Positions 21,923-34,051 of a stretch of DNA of 64,000 bases are shown here, piece after piece. Location: NCBI GenBank assembly GCA_023678885.1, contig CM043009.1:20887117-20951116 (forward strand), given 5' to 3'. Every line of letters begins with the position of its first letter. The first letter of the stretch is position 1. A model generated the notes under the pieces. It saw only the letters and a list, made by a program, of their open reading frames with translations. It was not told the origin of the DNA and did not search any database. A program made the translations under genes and the position numbers. The DNA comes from Pogostemon cablin. Taxonomy: Eukaryota > Streptophyta > Magnoliopsida > Lamiales > Lamiaceae.

Positions 21923-23652
21923 AACCCCCCAAACTTAAAGTGTTGCTCGTCCCCGAGCAACAAAAGAAAAAAAAGAACGAGGAGGGGAATTCACCTAGAA
22001 TTGTATCAAGATATCAATAAAGATTGAGTCATTTCTAAACCATTTCAATTCAATCAAAACAAGTGACAAGACATCAATTTAAATGTATACAAGTTAAGCT
22101 TAGGAAATATACAAGCAAGTGAGACCTTCACTACTCCTCTTTAGATTTTGCTTTTCACTCTCACACTCAAAGGGTGTATGAGAGAAGTGTATACTCTCAA
22201 AAATCGATTCAAATGCATGACATTACCATATGCTTGCCAAAAGTCTACGCTCTCCACCACTTGTATGTGTGTTGATTATTGAATCAATAAGGTCTTTATA
22301 TGGGGTTGTAATGTAGGCTCTTTGGTATTGGGTAGGAAAAATATTTAGGAAAAGTAAGCTCAAGATTAGTAGAGAATTTAAGTTGACGGCCAATATCAAC
22401 TCTCACTCTCTCTTTTCTCAAATTAGTGAAGAATTCAAGTTGGTTGGTAGCCTCAACTCTCATTCCCACTTTTTTTTTCTTTTTCCACCTTAATCACAAA
22501 GAGAATTTTATCCATCCAACAAATAAAAGAACCTTTTTCTTCTCTTTTTCCACTATTGAGTTTTTTTTTCTCTCTCTTTTCCACAAGGGCTCTCTTTCAA
22601 TTTTTCTAGTAGAGCTCCTTGATACTTCTTTTATACAAGCTTTACTCAATTTTTTTTTCTCAACCTCCATTTTTTTTTCTTACTTCATCTTTTCTCCCTC
22701 TTTTCTTGCACTTTCACCATTTCTCTCTTTCCAAACTCTCTTGTAAGCTCAATTCAACCACTTCATCCCCATTAATCCTCTACTAATCGACAAAGGTGAT
22801 TAGGATATAAAATATGGATAAAATGGCTAAATTTGTAGGTTGCCAAAGAAATAAGGATAATAAGCTCAAAGGGGCAAACTACGATATGATTTCATTTGGT
22901 AGGATAAATTTGGCAAAGTGACTTGTCAAAACAAAGATGGCCTTAAATCATTTTCAATAATCTTCACACACATGTAGTTTCAAGAAGACACAATGGCAAG
23001 TTCTAGAATGCACACAAAAGAACGATGCACACACAAGAAATGAAAAACCATTTGATTTCATGATTTTAAGGCTCAAAAGCTCACGGGTTTGTAGTAGTGA
23101 AAGAAACACGAAACAAGCATAATCCATAACTCAACAAGTACACAAGTAAAAATTCACCAAGTCACAAGTTCCAACCAAAAATCATAGCCTCAAAATTTCT
23201 CACAATTAAGCACAAGAGAGCCAAGAAAAATTTCTCCTTATTGAAAGCAAGAAAAAGCAAGAAAAGCGCGAAAAAGAAAAAAAATAACAAAAAAAAGGAG
23301 AAAATATGTGCCAAAGAAAAGAGTAAGGACTTAAACGTGCGCCGGTGCAATATGCTCAAGTAGGAGTTCATGGATACAATTTATAATTCAAACCGTAGAA
23401 AAGTCAAGTAACAAATGACAAGCCCCCCAAACTTAAATTAGACAAAGTCGAATTTAAGTTGGAAAGATGTTCGTTACCTCAATTTGCACCACTCCTTTGC
23501 TCTTCAAGGCCAATACCATGGCTCCATGCTTTAGTCCCTACAAACACAACCATAAAACGAAAAACAAATCAAAGAAAAAAATGTCCATATCCTAACCACT
23601 CAACGAACCCAAAGTCACAAATACAACTAAATTTCCCGGCAACGGCGCCATT
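21923..23652 (-). other. Internal region of the Gypsy-like element, noncoding
   Basis: Between the polypurine tract and the primer-binding site there is no frame resembling gag, protease, reverse transcriptase or integrase. T-rich stretches such as 22426-22746 give low-complexity shadow frames. A second CCCCCCAAACTTAAA polypurine-like motif occurs at about 23424-23438, close to the PBS end. Confidence 0.75.
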
Positions 23653-24628
23653 TGATTGGTCGTTATAGTCCGGGCGACCAAGCAACAAAATATCGAACCC
23701 AAGGGAATTTAGGATCCATGGCCTTTAGGTATAGTATCGTGATTAGTTAGGGACGATCGAAAAGGAGGTAAATAAATAAAAGAAAATACAATGCATGAAA
23801 AAGTAATTCTAATTACAATATTTTTGGATTTTCAATGCCATGGTAGTTTTCATGATACACTCATATAATCAATCATCCAACATCTTTAATTGTTTTCCAT
23901 TTTTAAGCAAATCATGGTAAGGGCGATCACTATTTCCACCTATCCCCAATGGCCATGGTGAATAGGATGTAGATTATTTTCACAACCCCTAAAAAGCTCC
24001 TAGGATCGATCCTACTTACAATTCCCTTCAAGGTACTATGCTCGTATGGATGGGGTTCCCTTCACTAGTTTAATCCTCGGGCACAAGTGATCTCACTAGT
24101 GTTCATTTATGTTGTTCTAAATATAAGGACTCCCGGCCAGGCTCCCCTTATATTAAACCCACGTGTAATAAATGGAAGAAACTTACATATGATAATCATG
24201 AAAAGCAACTAAGGGTAAAGCAACGACAAGACATGTCGATACACAATACACAACCTAATCACTGTACACTAATACCAAAGACATAAATCCCATATTATTA
24301 CAAGCATATTAATTTCATAAATGAAACCTAATCAAAGCCGGAAATTCAATCAAGACATTTTCGTAAATTAATCAATAATCATGCCATCAATCAACCACCA
24401 AAACATAGAAAATAGAAAGATAATAAGTAGGATTAGATTACACCTTAATGAAGTTTTACATTCATGAAGATTATCCACTCCTTGGTGTCTCCACCTTCTT
24501 GGAAAGCAAATAAAATCCTAAACTAGAAAAAATATTAAAACTACGGATCCCTCACCCCGAAAGGGGGAGAGATCTTACTACTATCTAATGAAGACTTAAA
24601 TAGATGGAGAATGGTGGTGTGGTGTACC
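23653..24628 (-). repeat. 5' LTR of the Gypsy-like element, left piece
   Basis: It matches 20289-21260 closely and is cut at GTACC (24624-24628) by the Copia element. The remainder is at 32965-33620. Confidence 0.9.
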
Positions 24629-25830
24629 TGTTGGCAATTGGATCGTGTGGATCAACCGTGATCGTTAGAAAAACAGGTAAACAATAAGCAGCGGAAGCAA
24701 TTAAACCGTTTACCGTACTTCTGGGTTGGTGTAGAGGATGAACTGCAGAGAACTACCTCTGATCTTCTACTGTATGTCCCAAGTGTGATCCTGCTGTTGT
24801 GTGGGCAACAGTCTGCAGGATCTCTCAATCTGCTTCTCTTCACTTCTCTCACCAAAAGAGGCGCAGGAATAATCTAAGGGTTCCAGGAAGCTGAGTTCAC
24901 TTATATATTGGGCTACAGCAGGGACCAGGAGGAGAAATTGGGCTGGGCCTCAATTGAATTTAATTAACCAAGCTTAGCCCAAAGCTTTTAATTAAATCCA
25001 ATAATAATAATATAGTCCACTAAAATATTATTACTGCACTACCCGTCCAATCCCAAAATTATGTTCTGGGCTCCTTCTTATTATAAGCCCGACAGTCTCC
25101 CCATGTTTAAGATATTCAATGTCCATTAATTAATTAAGTTACTGACAACTCAAATTAATTAATATCTCATCCGAGAGTAGTACCACTCAACCTTATTATC
25201 ATGCCGGAAATTAATCCACTTGCAAGATTTACATGATAAACCTTATGAGCTCCTCAATGGGACATCATCAACCTATGACGGACATGGATTCCTTCTACAA
25301 TCAACAGCACACCATAGATACAACACTACTTCCCAACTCACCGAGTTTGTTGATTTAATACTTATAAATCTCACCAATTGATGAATCAAAGAAATACATA
25401 CTGCCCTACGTGTCGAGGTTATTGTATAGGGATTAAGAGCACGAACTTCCATAATAACAGAGATCAAGTTCTACTATATAGTCAGTATAAGAAGAACGAT
25501 CTCAAGCGGTCCTGCTCAATACACACAAGTGCACTAATGTGATTCTATAGCCAAGACAAGCTAATACCAAACCACACTACAACCATACCGATAGAGAGTC
25601 CCTGTCTATCTCAGTTGTGAGCATCTGTTTATACTTTATAAGAAAACCGATAATATGATCTTCCGCGTGTTGTCGCACAACATATTATCTACAGTATAAA
25701 GTAAATGGACTATTGCACCGTGCATATAAATAAATTATAAGATGCAATCATTTGATCATATGATTCTCATTTCAAATATTGTTATAACATTGTTCATACT
25801 AAAGCTAGACTTTTAGTATACAATCCAACA
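24629..25830 (-). repeat. 3' LTR of the young Copia element
   Basis: Identical in length to the partner LTR, no indels. The terminal inverted repeat is TGTTGG..CCAACA. Confidence 0.95.
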
Positions 25831-25843
25831 ATCTCCCACTTAT

Positions 25844-28800
25844 ACTAAAAGACTATGTTGTCATGTCTTCTGCCATACATCTGATTCCTACTCCCACTAC
25901 ATGACTATTAAAAGCTCTCGCCTTAAGGTCCTTGTAAATGGATTTACTAGGTCATCATCCGATGCAATCTAGGCGACAACAACCTTCCCCTCATCATACG
26001 ATTTCTCGTAACAGGTGGTACTCGCGCTCCATGTGTTTAATTGCCTTATGGACTCGTGATTCCTTCAAGTTTGCAACTGCACCAATATCAACAATGTAAA
26101 TTGTGATTACCTTGGGCAAACTTAGAAACACTTCAAATTCCATCTTGAAGTTTCTAGAGTCATATAGATACTTTGGCTGCCTCATAGGCTCCAATTTATC
26201 ATCTTTCCATGATGGAGTCCGGAGTCTGAAATATATTTCTATATAACACTCCTCCACATTATGACTCTACTTCCTAAGATTAAACACATAACCTTTGAGG
26301 ATAATTTACTACTGTTCAATCTGACTAAAAAATCCGAATCTCCGTAATCCACAAGAAGCAGTGAATCTGCTCAGTAAGTCTATATATGATTTCCAGTCCT
26401 TCTCAGGCACTTCATATATGTCTTACCACAGTTCATCATTCTTGTTCCGGATTACGTTGATACCCACTGTTCTTGCATTCAGCAAAACAGATATCCAACT
26501 TCGTTCATAGCATTCCTTAGATTAAGCTTCCTTATTCGCCGAAGCATAAGGAACCGCTCTCATCTACTTTATCTTCTTTTTGTATCTCAAAGACACATTC
26601 ACTAAGATAAATTCACATGCTAAACGAGTATGGACTGTATCATTTATGAAACTTGAGATAAGCATAATGTCCTTTCTTGTGATCCGTATTACTGTGATCA
26701 AAAGGATATATTTGCCTTTCTTAAGTCCTTCATATCTACCGCTTTATTAACCGTACCCATACGCCCGATAATACTCTTTCATTGTCTCCAATGAGCAAGA
26801 TACTATCTACGTATAGTACAAAAACCACCACCACGTTTCCGTCACTCTTTACAATACACAAGATACATCCGCTGATTGATTTAAATCCGTGCCACTGGAT
26901 TACCTAATCAAAACAGATGCTTCACGATCTCAAAGCTTGCTTTAGTCCATCGCTGGACACTTTTAAGCTTACTATCAAAATGCTATTAGTACTTTGCAAT
27001 GAATCACTCTGGTTGCTTCACATAGATGTTTTCCTCAAGACTTCCAATCAGGAAAGCTGTCTTGACATCTATTTGCTGTTCCTCATAATTCAATATGAGC
27101 AGCAATAAATAAAAGAATCCGGATCAATTTAAGCATAGCTACCAGCGAATATGTTCCCTCATAATCGAACCATTTCTTTCTGAGTACATCTTTTCGCAAC
27201 AAGCTTTGCTTCCAAGATTTTCACCTTTCCGTATGATCCTCTTTTATTTCCTATGATCACTTGCAATGGTTTTTACACCATTTAGTGGTCATACAAGTTC
27301 CCAAACTTAATATAGAATCCGTAGATTCTATTTCAACATACATTGCAACTTACTAAGATTCCACATTTTAATCTTGTAGTGCTATGTCGTATCCGTGGGA
27401 TAATACCATGTTCACTAGGGATCAAATCTCACGACTCTCCCAAACATATATTTATGGGTTGTCACACAACCCTCCCACTACGACAAGGCACTACATGTAA
27501 TTGTGTATCAGACGTGACACGCATTGCAGTTTACCTTGTGGTATGTCCTCTTGTACACTTGGTACTTATACTTAGTGTTTTCCTCTCACTTCCTTTAGAA
27601 CAACTTATACATGGGCTTGTGATTTATTACATAGTCCTTTTCCAAAAATTTGGTTATTGTGTTAACAATTATCCTTCGATCTTTTGGACTAAATAAATCA
27701 CCCTCCATTTTTCTAGGATATCCCATATACAGACAAACGTTTCACGAATTACTGTATCTAGGGCATATCCATAAAATGAATTTAATTATTCCAAATAATT
27801 CATCATCTATCTAATCATAACCATAAGAGCCTTATTCCTTCTATCCACCACACCATTCAGTTTGGGGCATACCCGGTGTAGTCAACTTGAGATTTAATCT
27901 CAATTTCTGATCAATAGCTCCTAACTATCCCAAGAGGTATTCTCCATCATGATGGAATCGTAATGACTTAACATATTTTCCATGACGCTTCACTGTACCA
28001 GCCTTACAATTCTTGAATTAATCAAAGAACTTAGACATGCAGTGCATCATATAAATATATTGGTTTCCAGAATAATTTTCGAATATTCATAACCACCTCT
28101 CGCCTGGATAATATTAGGTTCGCTTGAATCAGAATGAACTAATTCCAACATATATATCTTTGGCTCTACACCCCACAGCCTTGAAAAGGCAGTTAATCAT
28201 TTTTACTTCCAAGAAAGACTCGCAAGTCCGATAGTTTCCACTTCAGATAAACCTTACGGTCTATCGGCTATCAACTTTTGAATCCTACTTAAGTAAAATG
28301 AATTAGTCATAGACGCCAAATGTATGTTTAGTTCATTTCCGAAGGTTCCTTTCTCTTACTAATATTAGAAGATGCATTATTTAATTACTATTTATTGCAT
28401 CTGTGGGATGTACATGATTCAAGAGTATACTTTTTCTCCACCAACATACTTTAACGGATTATAGCCTCATTCCTCATTACTATGACCATGTCATTTAAAT
28501 AAAATGAAGTATCCATCCGTTAATGCATAGAAACTGAAATTAAATTCTTTCTATGAAACGTACGTAAAGGCAATTTCTCATAATCAATCGTTTATTCTTA
28601 TCATGAGATAAATAAACAACTCCCACTGCCATAGCCACTACCTTTGTAGTTTTATCCATGTTATTAACAATCTTATTCTTACTCAGTGATAAACATTTAG
28701 TGATTCCAGTATCTACATACTTCGTGTCAGTAGATGCCATCACTAATCATGTTTAAATCATTAGTAAATAAGATATTAACCTTGTTCAGATCATGATGAA

Positions 28801-29300
28801 AATTAGCTTTCTTTTGCCACATGTTTTGTGAGAAGTTTCCCACCATATACAACCTTTCGTATTTTAGGTAAAACTTGCTCAAAACATCCAGGCAAATTGT
28901 GAAGAATAAATTGATTTAGGTTTCCCTTTCAATTTCTATTCCAAGCTCTTCCAATTCATTCATCAATTTAACCATGATCTTCTGCCTTTTTAATTTACTC
29001 AAGTATCCGAAGAGTTACATGAGACCATCATATTTCTATGAACCTCTCATCTCTTCACTAGAGACTTTAATAGGCATCATGAGACGTCCTTTGTGAGAAT
29101 ACACATGTATTTTCTTAAGCAGTAATTTTCAAAACCAAGATTCTTTTCTAATCATTTAATATGGACGAGTAAATATAATGTCTTTTAGTTAACAATTAGT
29201 GAAATAAAACCATTCGAAATTCAGAGAATCACAAATAAATTTACTGATCAAATCTTCGAATTTTATTCTTTTATATTGATTTCCCTCAAAACAATATAAA
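25844..29300 (-). pseudogene. Degenerate Copia gag-pol of the young element
   Basis: Read from high to low coordinate on minus, recognisable pieces are: a protease-side segment at 28540-28743 (VGVVYLSHDKNKRLIMRNCL); the integrase C-terminal catalytic region at about 27810-27880 (LNGVVDRRNKALMVMIR then a stop), where the usual catalytic Glu of VER/AER is Asp; the reverse-transcriptase core at 26802-26813, where the YVDD box reads YVDS; and the RNase H end at 25994-26090 (HKAIKHMEREYHLLREIV). Stops and frame changes are frequent throughout and no frame exceeds ~120 residues. Both nucleotidyl-transfer motifs are damaged, so the element cannot encode its own replication. Confidence 0.7.
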
Positions 29301-29519
29301 ATAAAATTCACCGACATCTCAAGCACCGTGAGTCTGCAAGCCACGTTAGGGTGGACGTTTACAAACCCGAACATTTACAAGAGAAGGTTTTACCCATTAA
29401 TTTCATTTGTCAACCTAACTTTATGACAAAATAATTAATAGTCGGTTCCTCTTTAGCCATGTAAATAATAGCAGTGACTCCGTTGGGGAGGATACTAATT
29501 ATTCACATCTAAGTGTACA

Positions 29520-29815
29520 CCATTATTTGATCCCAAGTCCGCTGCCCAAGCTTGTGTGCCTTACTGTTAGAGAAGTACACACGCACTCAGATAACTTTCT
29601 ACAACCATCAATTATATAAGTTTGTACTAGTGAACTGCATACAAGCTCATCCGTTAGGGAGGAAGGCACTATAGCCAACGCGCAAGCCCATATGCAACAC
29701 ATTACAAACAATAATTATTTAAAGAAGTTTGTACCAGTGATCCGTGAATAAACTCATCCGTTAGGGAGGAAGGCTCTAATGCCGACGCGCAAGTTTACTC
29801 ACATCACTTACAAAC
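29520..29815 (-). repeat. Imperfect tandem repeats in the Copia leader/gag region
   Basis: The motif AAGTTTGTAC(T/C)AGTGA...CTCATCCGTTAGGGAGGAAGGC...GCCGACGCGCAAG recurs with a period of about 100 bases (clear copies near 29608-29685 and 29727-29800, a weaker one near 29540). It lies upstream of gag in element orientation. Confidence 0.55.
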
Positions 29816-30049
29816 CAATAATGGAGGCCGCGAGAATTAATTACCAATTCCCTCTCCCACTTAGTTATTTAATTACCGAGGGTTTTTAACATGCATATAA
29901 TATTCCAGAATAAAATATACAACTAAGACATGCTTCTATTAACAGCAATTTAAATAAGTAAATCACATAGAACATGCCTTACATATATAACAATTAATTG
30001 TCAAGTTAAAACAATTAAATCAGTTATATATCATAATTAATTGTATAAT

Positions 30050-30560
30050 ATGTTGGATCAATTAAATGGGCCCTAGAGCATCAAATAAGCACAAAATGAG
30101 CAGCAGATTAATTAATTAATCATGCTCATTATCTATGGCCCATAATCTTAGCCCAAAACTAAATTAATCCCACCAAGCCCACTAGCACAAAATTAGTCCA
30201 TTAATTAAAATTAATTTATCATGCTTGGCTCATTACTCACAATTAATTAAATCCAACAATTAAAAAATTGCCAGGCAGCCCAATACCATTTTAATTAAAA
30301 TTGGGCCCAACAGCCCAAAACAAAATTAAAATTAATTGAGCAGCCCACAAGCAAGAAATAGGCCCAGCAGTCCACAAGCATTTAATTAAAATTGGAACTT
30401 CATTTCCAGTCCAAAACCAAATTAAATCCTAGCCCAAGGGGGCAGCCCATAAGCATATTTAATTAAATTGGACCCATAAGCTCAACAACCAAATTAAAAC
30501 AAGGCCCAACTGCAAAAACAGCCCATGAAGACAAGGCCCAAAACAACAACAAAAAATATT
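30050..30560 (-). repeat. Leader segment with repeated 'cagccca' motifs
   Basis: An AT-rich stretch punctuated by GGGCCCAACAGCCCAAAAC, CAGCCCACAAGC and similar words at irregular 30-60 base spacing, between the tandem repeats and the GC-rich block. Noncoding by inspection. Confidence 0.45.
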
Positions 30561-31520
30561 TGGGCCCATACGCCCTCATGTTCGCTGCCCTATTCCTTCC
30601 AGCCGCAACCGACGCAAAAAGCACCGCTGCAAGCAACCTCCGCCGGAATCGAGCCATCTGCACGCCGCCGTGCAAGCTCCCAGTTGCGCCCCGCCTTCTC
30701 CGACGTCTCAGCAGCGCCAGCGTGCACGACAGCGCTGTGCCAATCTCGCCATCGATGGGGATCCGCTTCCGACTCGCCATCCTTATACGCGAAATCGCCG
30801 TCGGATTTAGGCGCCGCTGCAACCGACGGACCTGCCCACAGCCATACACTCGGCACGCCGCCGCATAGCACCTGCCCGCCGCCGACCTGGAACAACCCAG
30901 ATCGCTGCAATCTCGATCGGCGAGACAGCCACTGGATCCGGCCGAAGCCTCCAGTTGGCGCGCCACGCCAGCGAATTCACGCCGCCGACTATCCTCACCG
31001 GCCGCCATGAAGACTCCTTTCCAGTCGACTCCGCCTTGAACTCGCCTGTGAGCATCGCCGCCTTACGCTGCCTCCAACTTCGAGCCTCGCCGTCGTATGG
31101 GCTATGCCATCGAGTTTCTGCCATCAGCGTTCAACCGATTCGCTTCGATAGCGCCGCTGCCTATCTATTTGGATCCGCCGCTAACTCACCCGGAAGTCGT
31201 CGACTGACCCGGAATTGCTTCGAATCGCCGAGCCGGACTTCTCCCCATGCCCAGCCACCAGGCTTCTGCCGTCGCTAGCCGCCGCCTAACGACAAGACAG
31301 CCCACCGGATGGGATCCACCACCGATCGCGCCGTCCACGGCCACCATGACCCAGCACGCCATCGATCGGGATCCGCCCCCACCAGCCACGCAGCCGCTTC
31401 CGTCTTGCCATCACCGCTGTCGTACGAATGCTCACCGTCTTTTCAGCGCCGCCGTGATAAATTTCTGACTCCGGCCGAAGCCACCAGCCGTCAATAGCCG
31501 GCACCGGTCAGACACCGTTC
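30560..31520. other. GC-rich block inside the Copia leader
   Basis: In AT-rich surroundings this ~1 kb is rich in GCC/CCG triplets (CGCCGCCG-type words throughout). Frames are open on both strands for 60-180 residues (for example 30463-31008 minus, 30525-31010 plus), which is expected in high-GC DNA lacking AT-rich stops, and none resembles a known protein. Segments repeat within it (GGGATCCGC near 30758 and 31369; GGCCGAAGCC.CCAG near 30941 and 31473). It may be captured host sequence or internally duplicated leader DNA. Confidence 0.6.
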
Positions 31521-31757
31521 TTCGTCGGATGTACACCCACCGTACAGTGTGTGTGATTTAAAGAATACAGCAGATTCATACTTGACGTACTTGTGTATTA
31601 AAGCAGCGTGAACAGTGTATACAATCAGACTCCAATCACATAATCACAAACTGACTAATCAATAAACATGTGATTAATACAGATCAGATCATATAATCAT
31701 ATAATCACATACCTTACGATTCACGTTTCACCACGAAACCAACGCTCTGATACCAAT

Positions 31758-32959
31758 TGTTGGCAATTGGATCGTGTGGATCAACCGTGATCGTTAGAAA
31801 AATAGGTAAACAATAAGCAGCGGAAGCAATTAAACCGTTTACCGTACTTCTGGGTTGGTGTAGAGGATGAACTGCAGAGAACTACCTCTGATCTTCTACT
31901 GTATGTCCCAAGTGTGATCCTGCTGTTGTGTGGGCAACAGTCTGCAGGATCTCTCAATCTGCTTCTCTTCACTTCTCTCACCAAAAGAGGCGCAGGAATA
32001 ATCTAAGGGTTCCAGGAAGCTGAGTTCACTTATATATTGGGCTACAGCAGGGACCAGGAGGAGAAATTGGGCTGGGCCTCAATTGAATTTAATTAACCAA
32101 GCTTAGCCCAAAGCTTTTAATTAAATCCAATAATAATAATATAGTCCACTAAAATATTATTACTGCACTACCCGTCCAATCCCAAAATTATGTTCTGGGC
32201 TCCTTCTTATTATAAGCCCGACAGTCTCCCCATGTTTAAGATATTCAATGTCCATTAATTAATTAAGTTACTGACAACTCAAATTAATTAATATCTCATC
32301 CGAGAGTAGTACCACTCAACCTTATTATCATGCCGGAAATTAATCCACTTGCAAGATTTACATGATAAACCTTATGAGCTCCTCAAGGGGACATCATCAA
32401 CCTATGACGGACATGGATTCCTTCTACAATCAACAGCACACCATAGATACAGCACTACTTCCCAACTCACCGAGTTTGTTGATTTAATACTTATAAATCT
32501 CACCCATTGATGAATCAAAGAAATACATACTGCCCTACGTGTCGAGGTTATTGTATAGGGATTAAGAGCACGAACTTCCATAATAACAGAGATCAAGTTC
32601 TACTATATAGTCAGTATAAGAAGAACGATCTCAAGCGGTCCTGCTCAATACACACAAGTGCACTAATGTGATTCTATAGCCAAGACAAGCTAATACCAAA
32701 CCACACTACAACCATACCGATAGAGAGTCCCCATCTATCTCAGTTGTGAGCATCTGTTTATACTTTATAAGGAAACCGATAATATGATCTTCCGCGTGTT
32801 GTCGCACAACATATTATCTACAGTATAAAGTAAATGGACTATTGCACCGTGCATATAAATAAATTATAAGATGCAATCATTTGATCATATGATTCTCATT
32901 TCAAATATTGTTATAACATTGTTCATACTAAAACTAGACTTTTAGTATACAATCCAACA
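31758..32959 (-). repeat. 5' LTR of the young Copia element
   Basis: Adjacent to the initiator tRNA-Met primer-binding site at 31744-31755. 1202 bp, with 8 substitutions relative to 24629-25830. Confidence 0.95.
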
Positions 32960-32964
32960 GTACC

Positions 32965-33620
32965 CTCCAAGAGGAGGAATGGGAATTGGGAATTTGGGGG
33001 TGTGAGGCATGGGAGAAGCAATCCCTGCTGCTCTTCTTCTTGGAGGAATGAGATTTGGGGGGTATTTATACCCCCTTTGGAAGCCCTAGCATCGCACTTG
33101 AAATTTGGCAGAAGTGCATAAAAACACGGTAGTGTTTTTATGCACTTGCCCGTGTTTTCCTGCATCGGCACTTTTTCAGCCCAAAAACGCGATTTTTTAC
33201 CCAAGTGCATGAAAACACGGGCGTGTTTTCCTGCATCTGCCCGTGTTTTCTTGTAAAATTTCAGCTCTCTGGACATAATTCACATTGCATAAAAACACGG
33301 GCTCGACGTAAAAACACGGGCGTGTTTTTACGTCATTTTGCCCATTTTTTATTTTTCTCCTTCTTCTCCATTCTTCATGCTTTTCTTGACATTTATCTTC
33401 ATAATTCACCCCGATTTAATTCTCGTTTCTTTCATCACTCTTTTAAGCTCAAAAGGCACTCATTTTCTACAAAAATAAGCAAAAATACCTTTCTCAAACT
33501 AATTAAGCAATAAATAGAATTTCCATTAAAATCATGCTTAATTATTGAATTAAAGGCAAATAAAGCCAAATAAATTCTTTCAATTAAGCCCATAATTCTA
33601 GGTGAATTTCACACCGATCA
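32965..33620 (-). repeat. 5' LTR of the Gypsy-like element, right piece
   Basis: It continues the LTR cut at 24628; the preceding GTACC (32960-32964) is the duplicated target. It ends CACCGATCA before TTGAT. The palindromic CACGG cluster is repeated here (33120-33335). Confidence 0.9.
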
Positions 33621-33625
33621 TTGAT

Positions 33626-33851
33626 CCATCACTAAAGTATGCTTATTCTATAGATAAAGTATGCTTATTTGAAGTTAAAGTATGTTAATAATAAATCAAA
33701 TTATAAAATACTAAAATCATATTTTAATGCATAATTTAGCGTACTTTAGAAAACATACTTTAACAATCATAAAAACCTACTTTATCTAAATAATAGACAT
33801 ACTCTAACACGTCTCATAAACAGTCTCACGTAAATAACGTCTCACAAAGAC
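33626..33851. mobile_element. Right part of the MITE split by the Gypsy-like element
   Basis: It resumes with CCATCACTAAAGTATGCTTA and ends with the inverted terminus ACGTCTCACAAAG. Internal AAAGTATG(T/C)T words are repeated. The terminal complementarity to 20251-20283 identifies it. Confidence 0.6.
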
Positions 33852-33915
33852 TTTGTCAAAATTTAATTATATAAAATAATATGTCAAAGCAAAAGCTGTT
33901 CTGTGGTCACTTCAC

Positions 33916-33998
33916 TTAGTTTTCTCTTTTGTTTTCATATGTCAGCAGCACAACAGTAGCTGTATTATCACTTTCTGGAGAATCTGCAACCTCCAATT
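33916..33998 (-). pseudogene. Exon-like C-terminal segment of an unidentified gene
   Basis: On minus, after a TGTAATAG acceptor the frame encodes LEVADSPESDNTATVVLL then TYENKREN and a stop (33916-33918). A segment at 39112-39151 (SGGIHEFSDSQF, with GTAAGT donor) would join it in frame, which would put the Copia element at 34052-38789 inside the intron. The family is not recognised and the exon pairing is an inference from splice-site phase. Confidence 0.3.
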
Positions 33999-34051
33999 CT
34001 ATTACAAAATTTTTAAAAATATAGGATAGAATGCAAACAATATAAGGTAAT

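Larger units (their letters stand above)
24629..32959 (-). mobile_element. Young Copia LTR retrotransposon (minus strand), non-autonomous
   Basis: LTRs 24629-25830 and 31758-32959 are each exactly 1202 bp, begin TGTTGGCAATTGG, end AATCCAACA, and differ at only 8 positions by my count (about 99.3% identity). Target duplication GTACC is at 24624-24628 and 32960-32964. The primer-binding site at 31744-31755 reads TGGTATCAGAGC on minus (initiator tRNA-Met), so the 5' LTR is on the right. The polypurine tract is at 25831-25843 (on minus ATAAGTGGGAGAT). The internal region of 5.9 kb holds a ruined gag-pol (25844-29300) and a ~1 kb GC-rich block in the leader. Because the LTRs are nearly identical but the enzymes are dead, it must have moved with enzymes from another element. 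Confidence 0.9.
20289..33620 (-). mobile_element. Non-autonomous Ty3/Gypsy-like LTR element (minus strand), itself interrupted
   Basis: LTRs are 20289-21922 and 23653-24628 plus 32965-33620, both TGATTGGTCG...CACCGATCA. Target duplication TTGAT is at 20284-20288 and 33621-33625. The primer-binding site is at 23634-23650 (on minus TGGCGCCGTTGCCGGGA, used by many plant Gypsy elements), which places the 5' LTR on the right. A polypurine tract lies at 21923-21935 (on minus AGTTTGGGGGGTT). The internal region is only ~1.7 kb and has no gag, protease or pol. LTR copies differ at roughly 30 of 1633 positions (about 98% identity by eye), so it is a fairly recent insertion mobilised by a partner. The Gypsy assignment is by PBS type. 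Confidence 0.85.

Noticed and set aside
22426..22746. Phe/Ser-rich 106-residue frame that looks like a membrane protein
   Set aside because: It is a T-rich low-complexity stretch inside a noncoding LTR element; the hydrophobic look comes from TTT and TTC codons.
25994..26257. Frame with a REYHLLREIV end as a possible separate host gene
   Set aside because: HKAIKHMEREYHLLREIV is the RNase H end of Copia pol and the position fits the degenerate element exactly.
30463..31278. Overlapping frames of 100-180 residues on both strands
   Set aside because: They lie in a GC-rich block where stop codons are rare. Composition is Ala/Arg/Pro/Gly on every frame and there is no conserved motif. Not annotated as genes.
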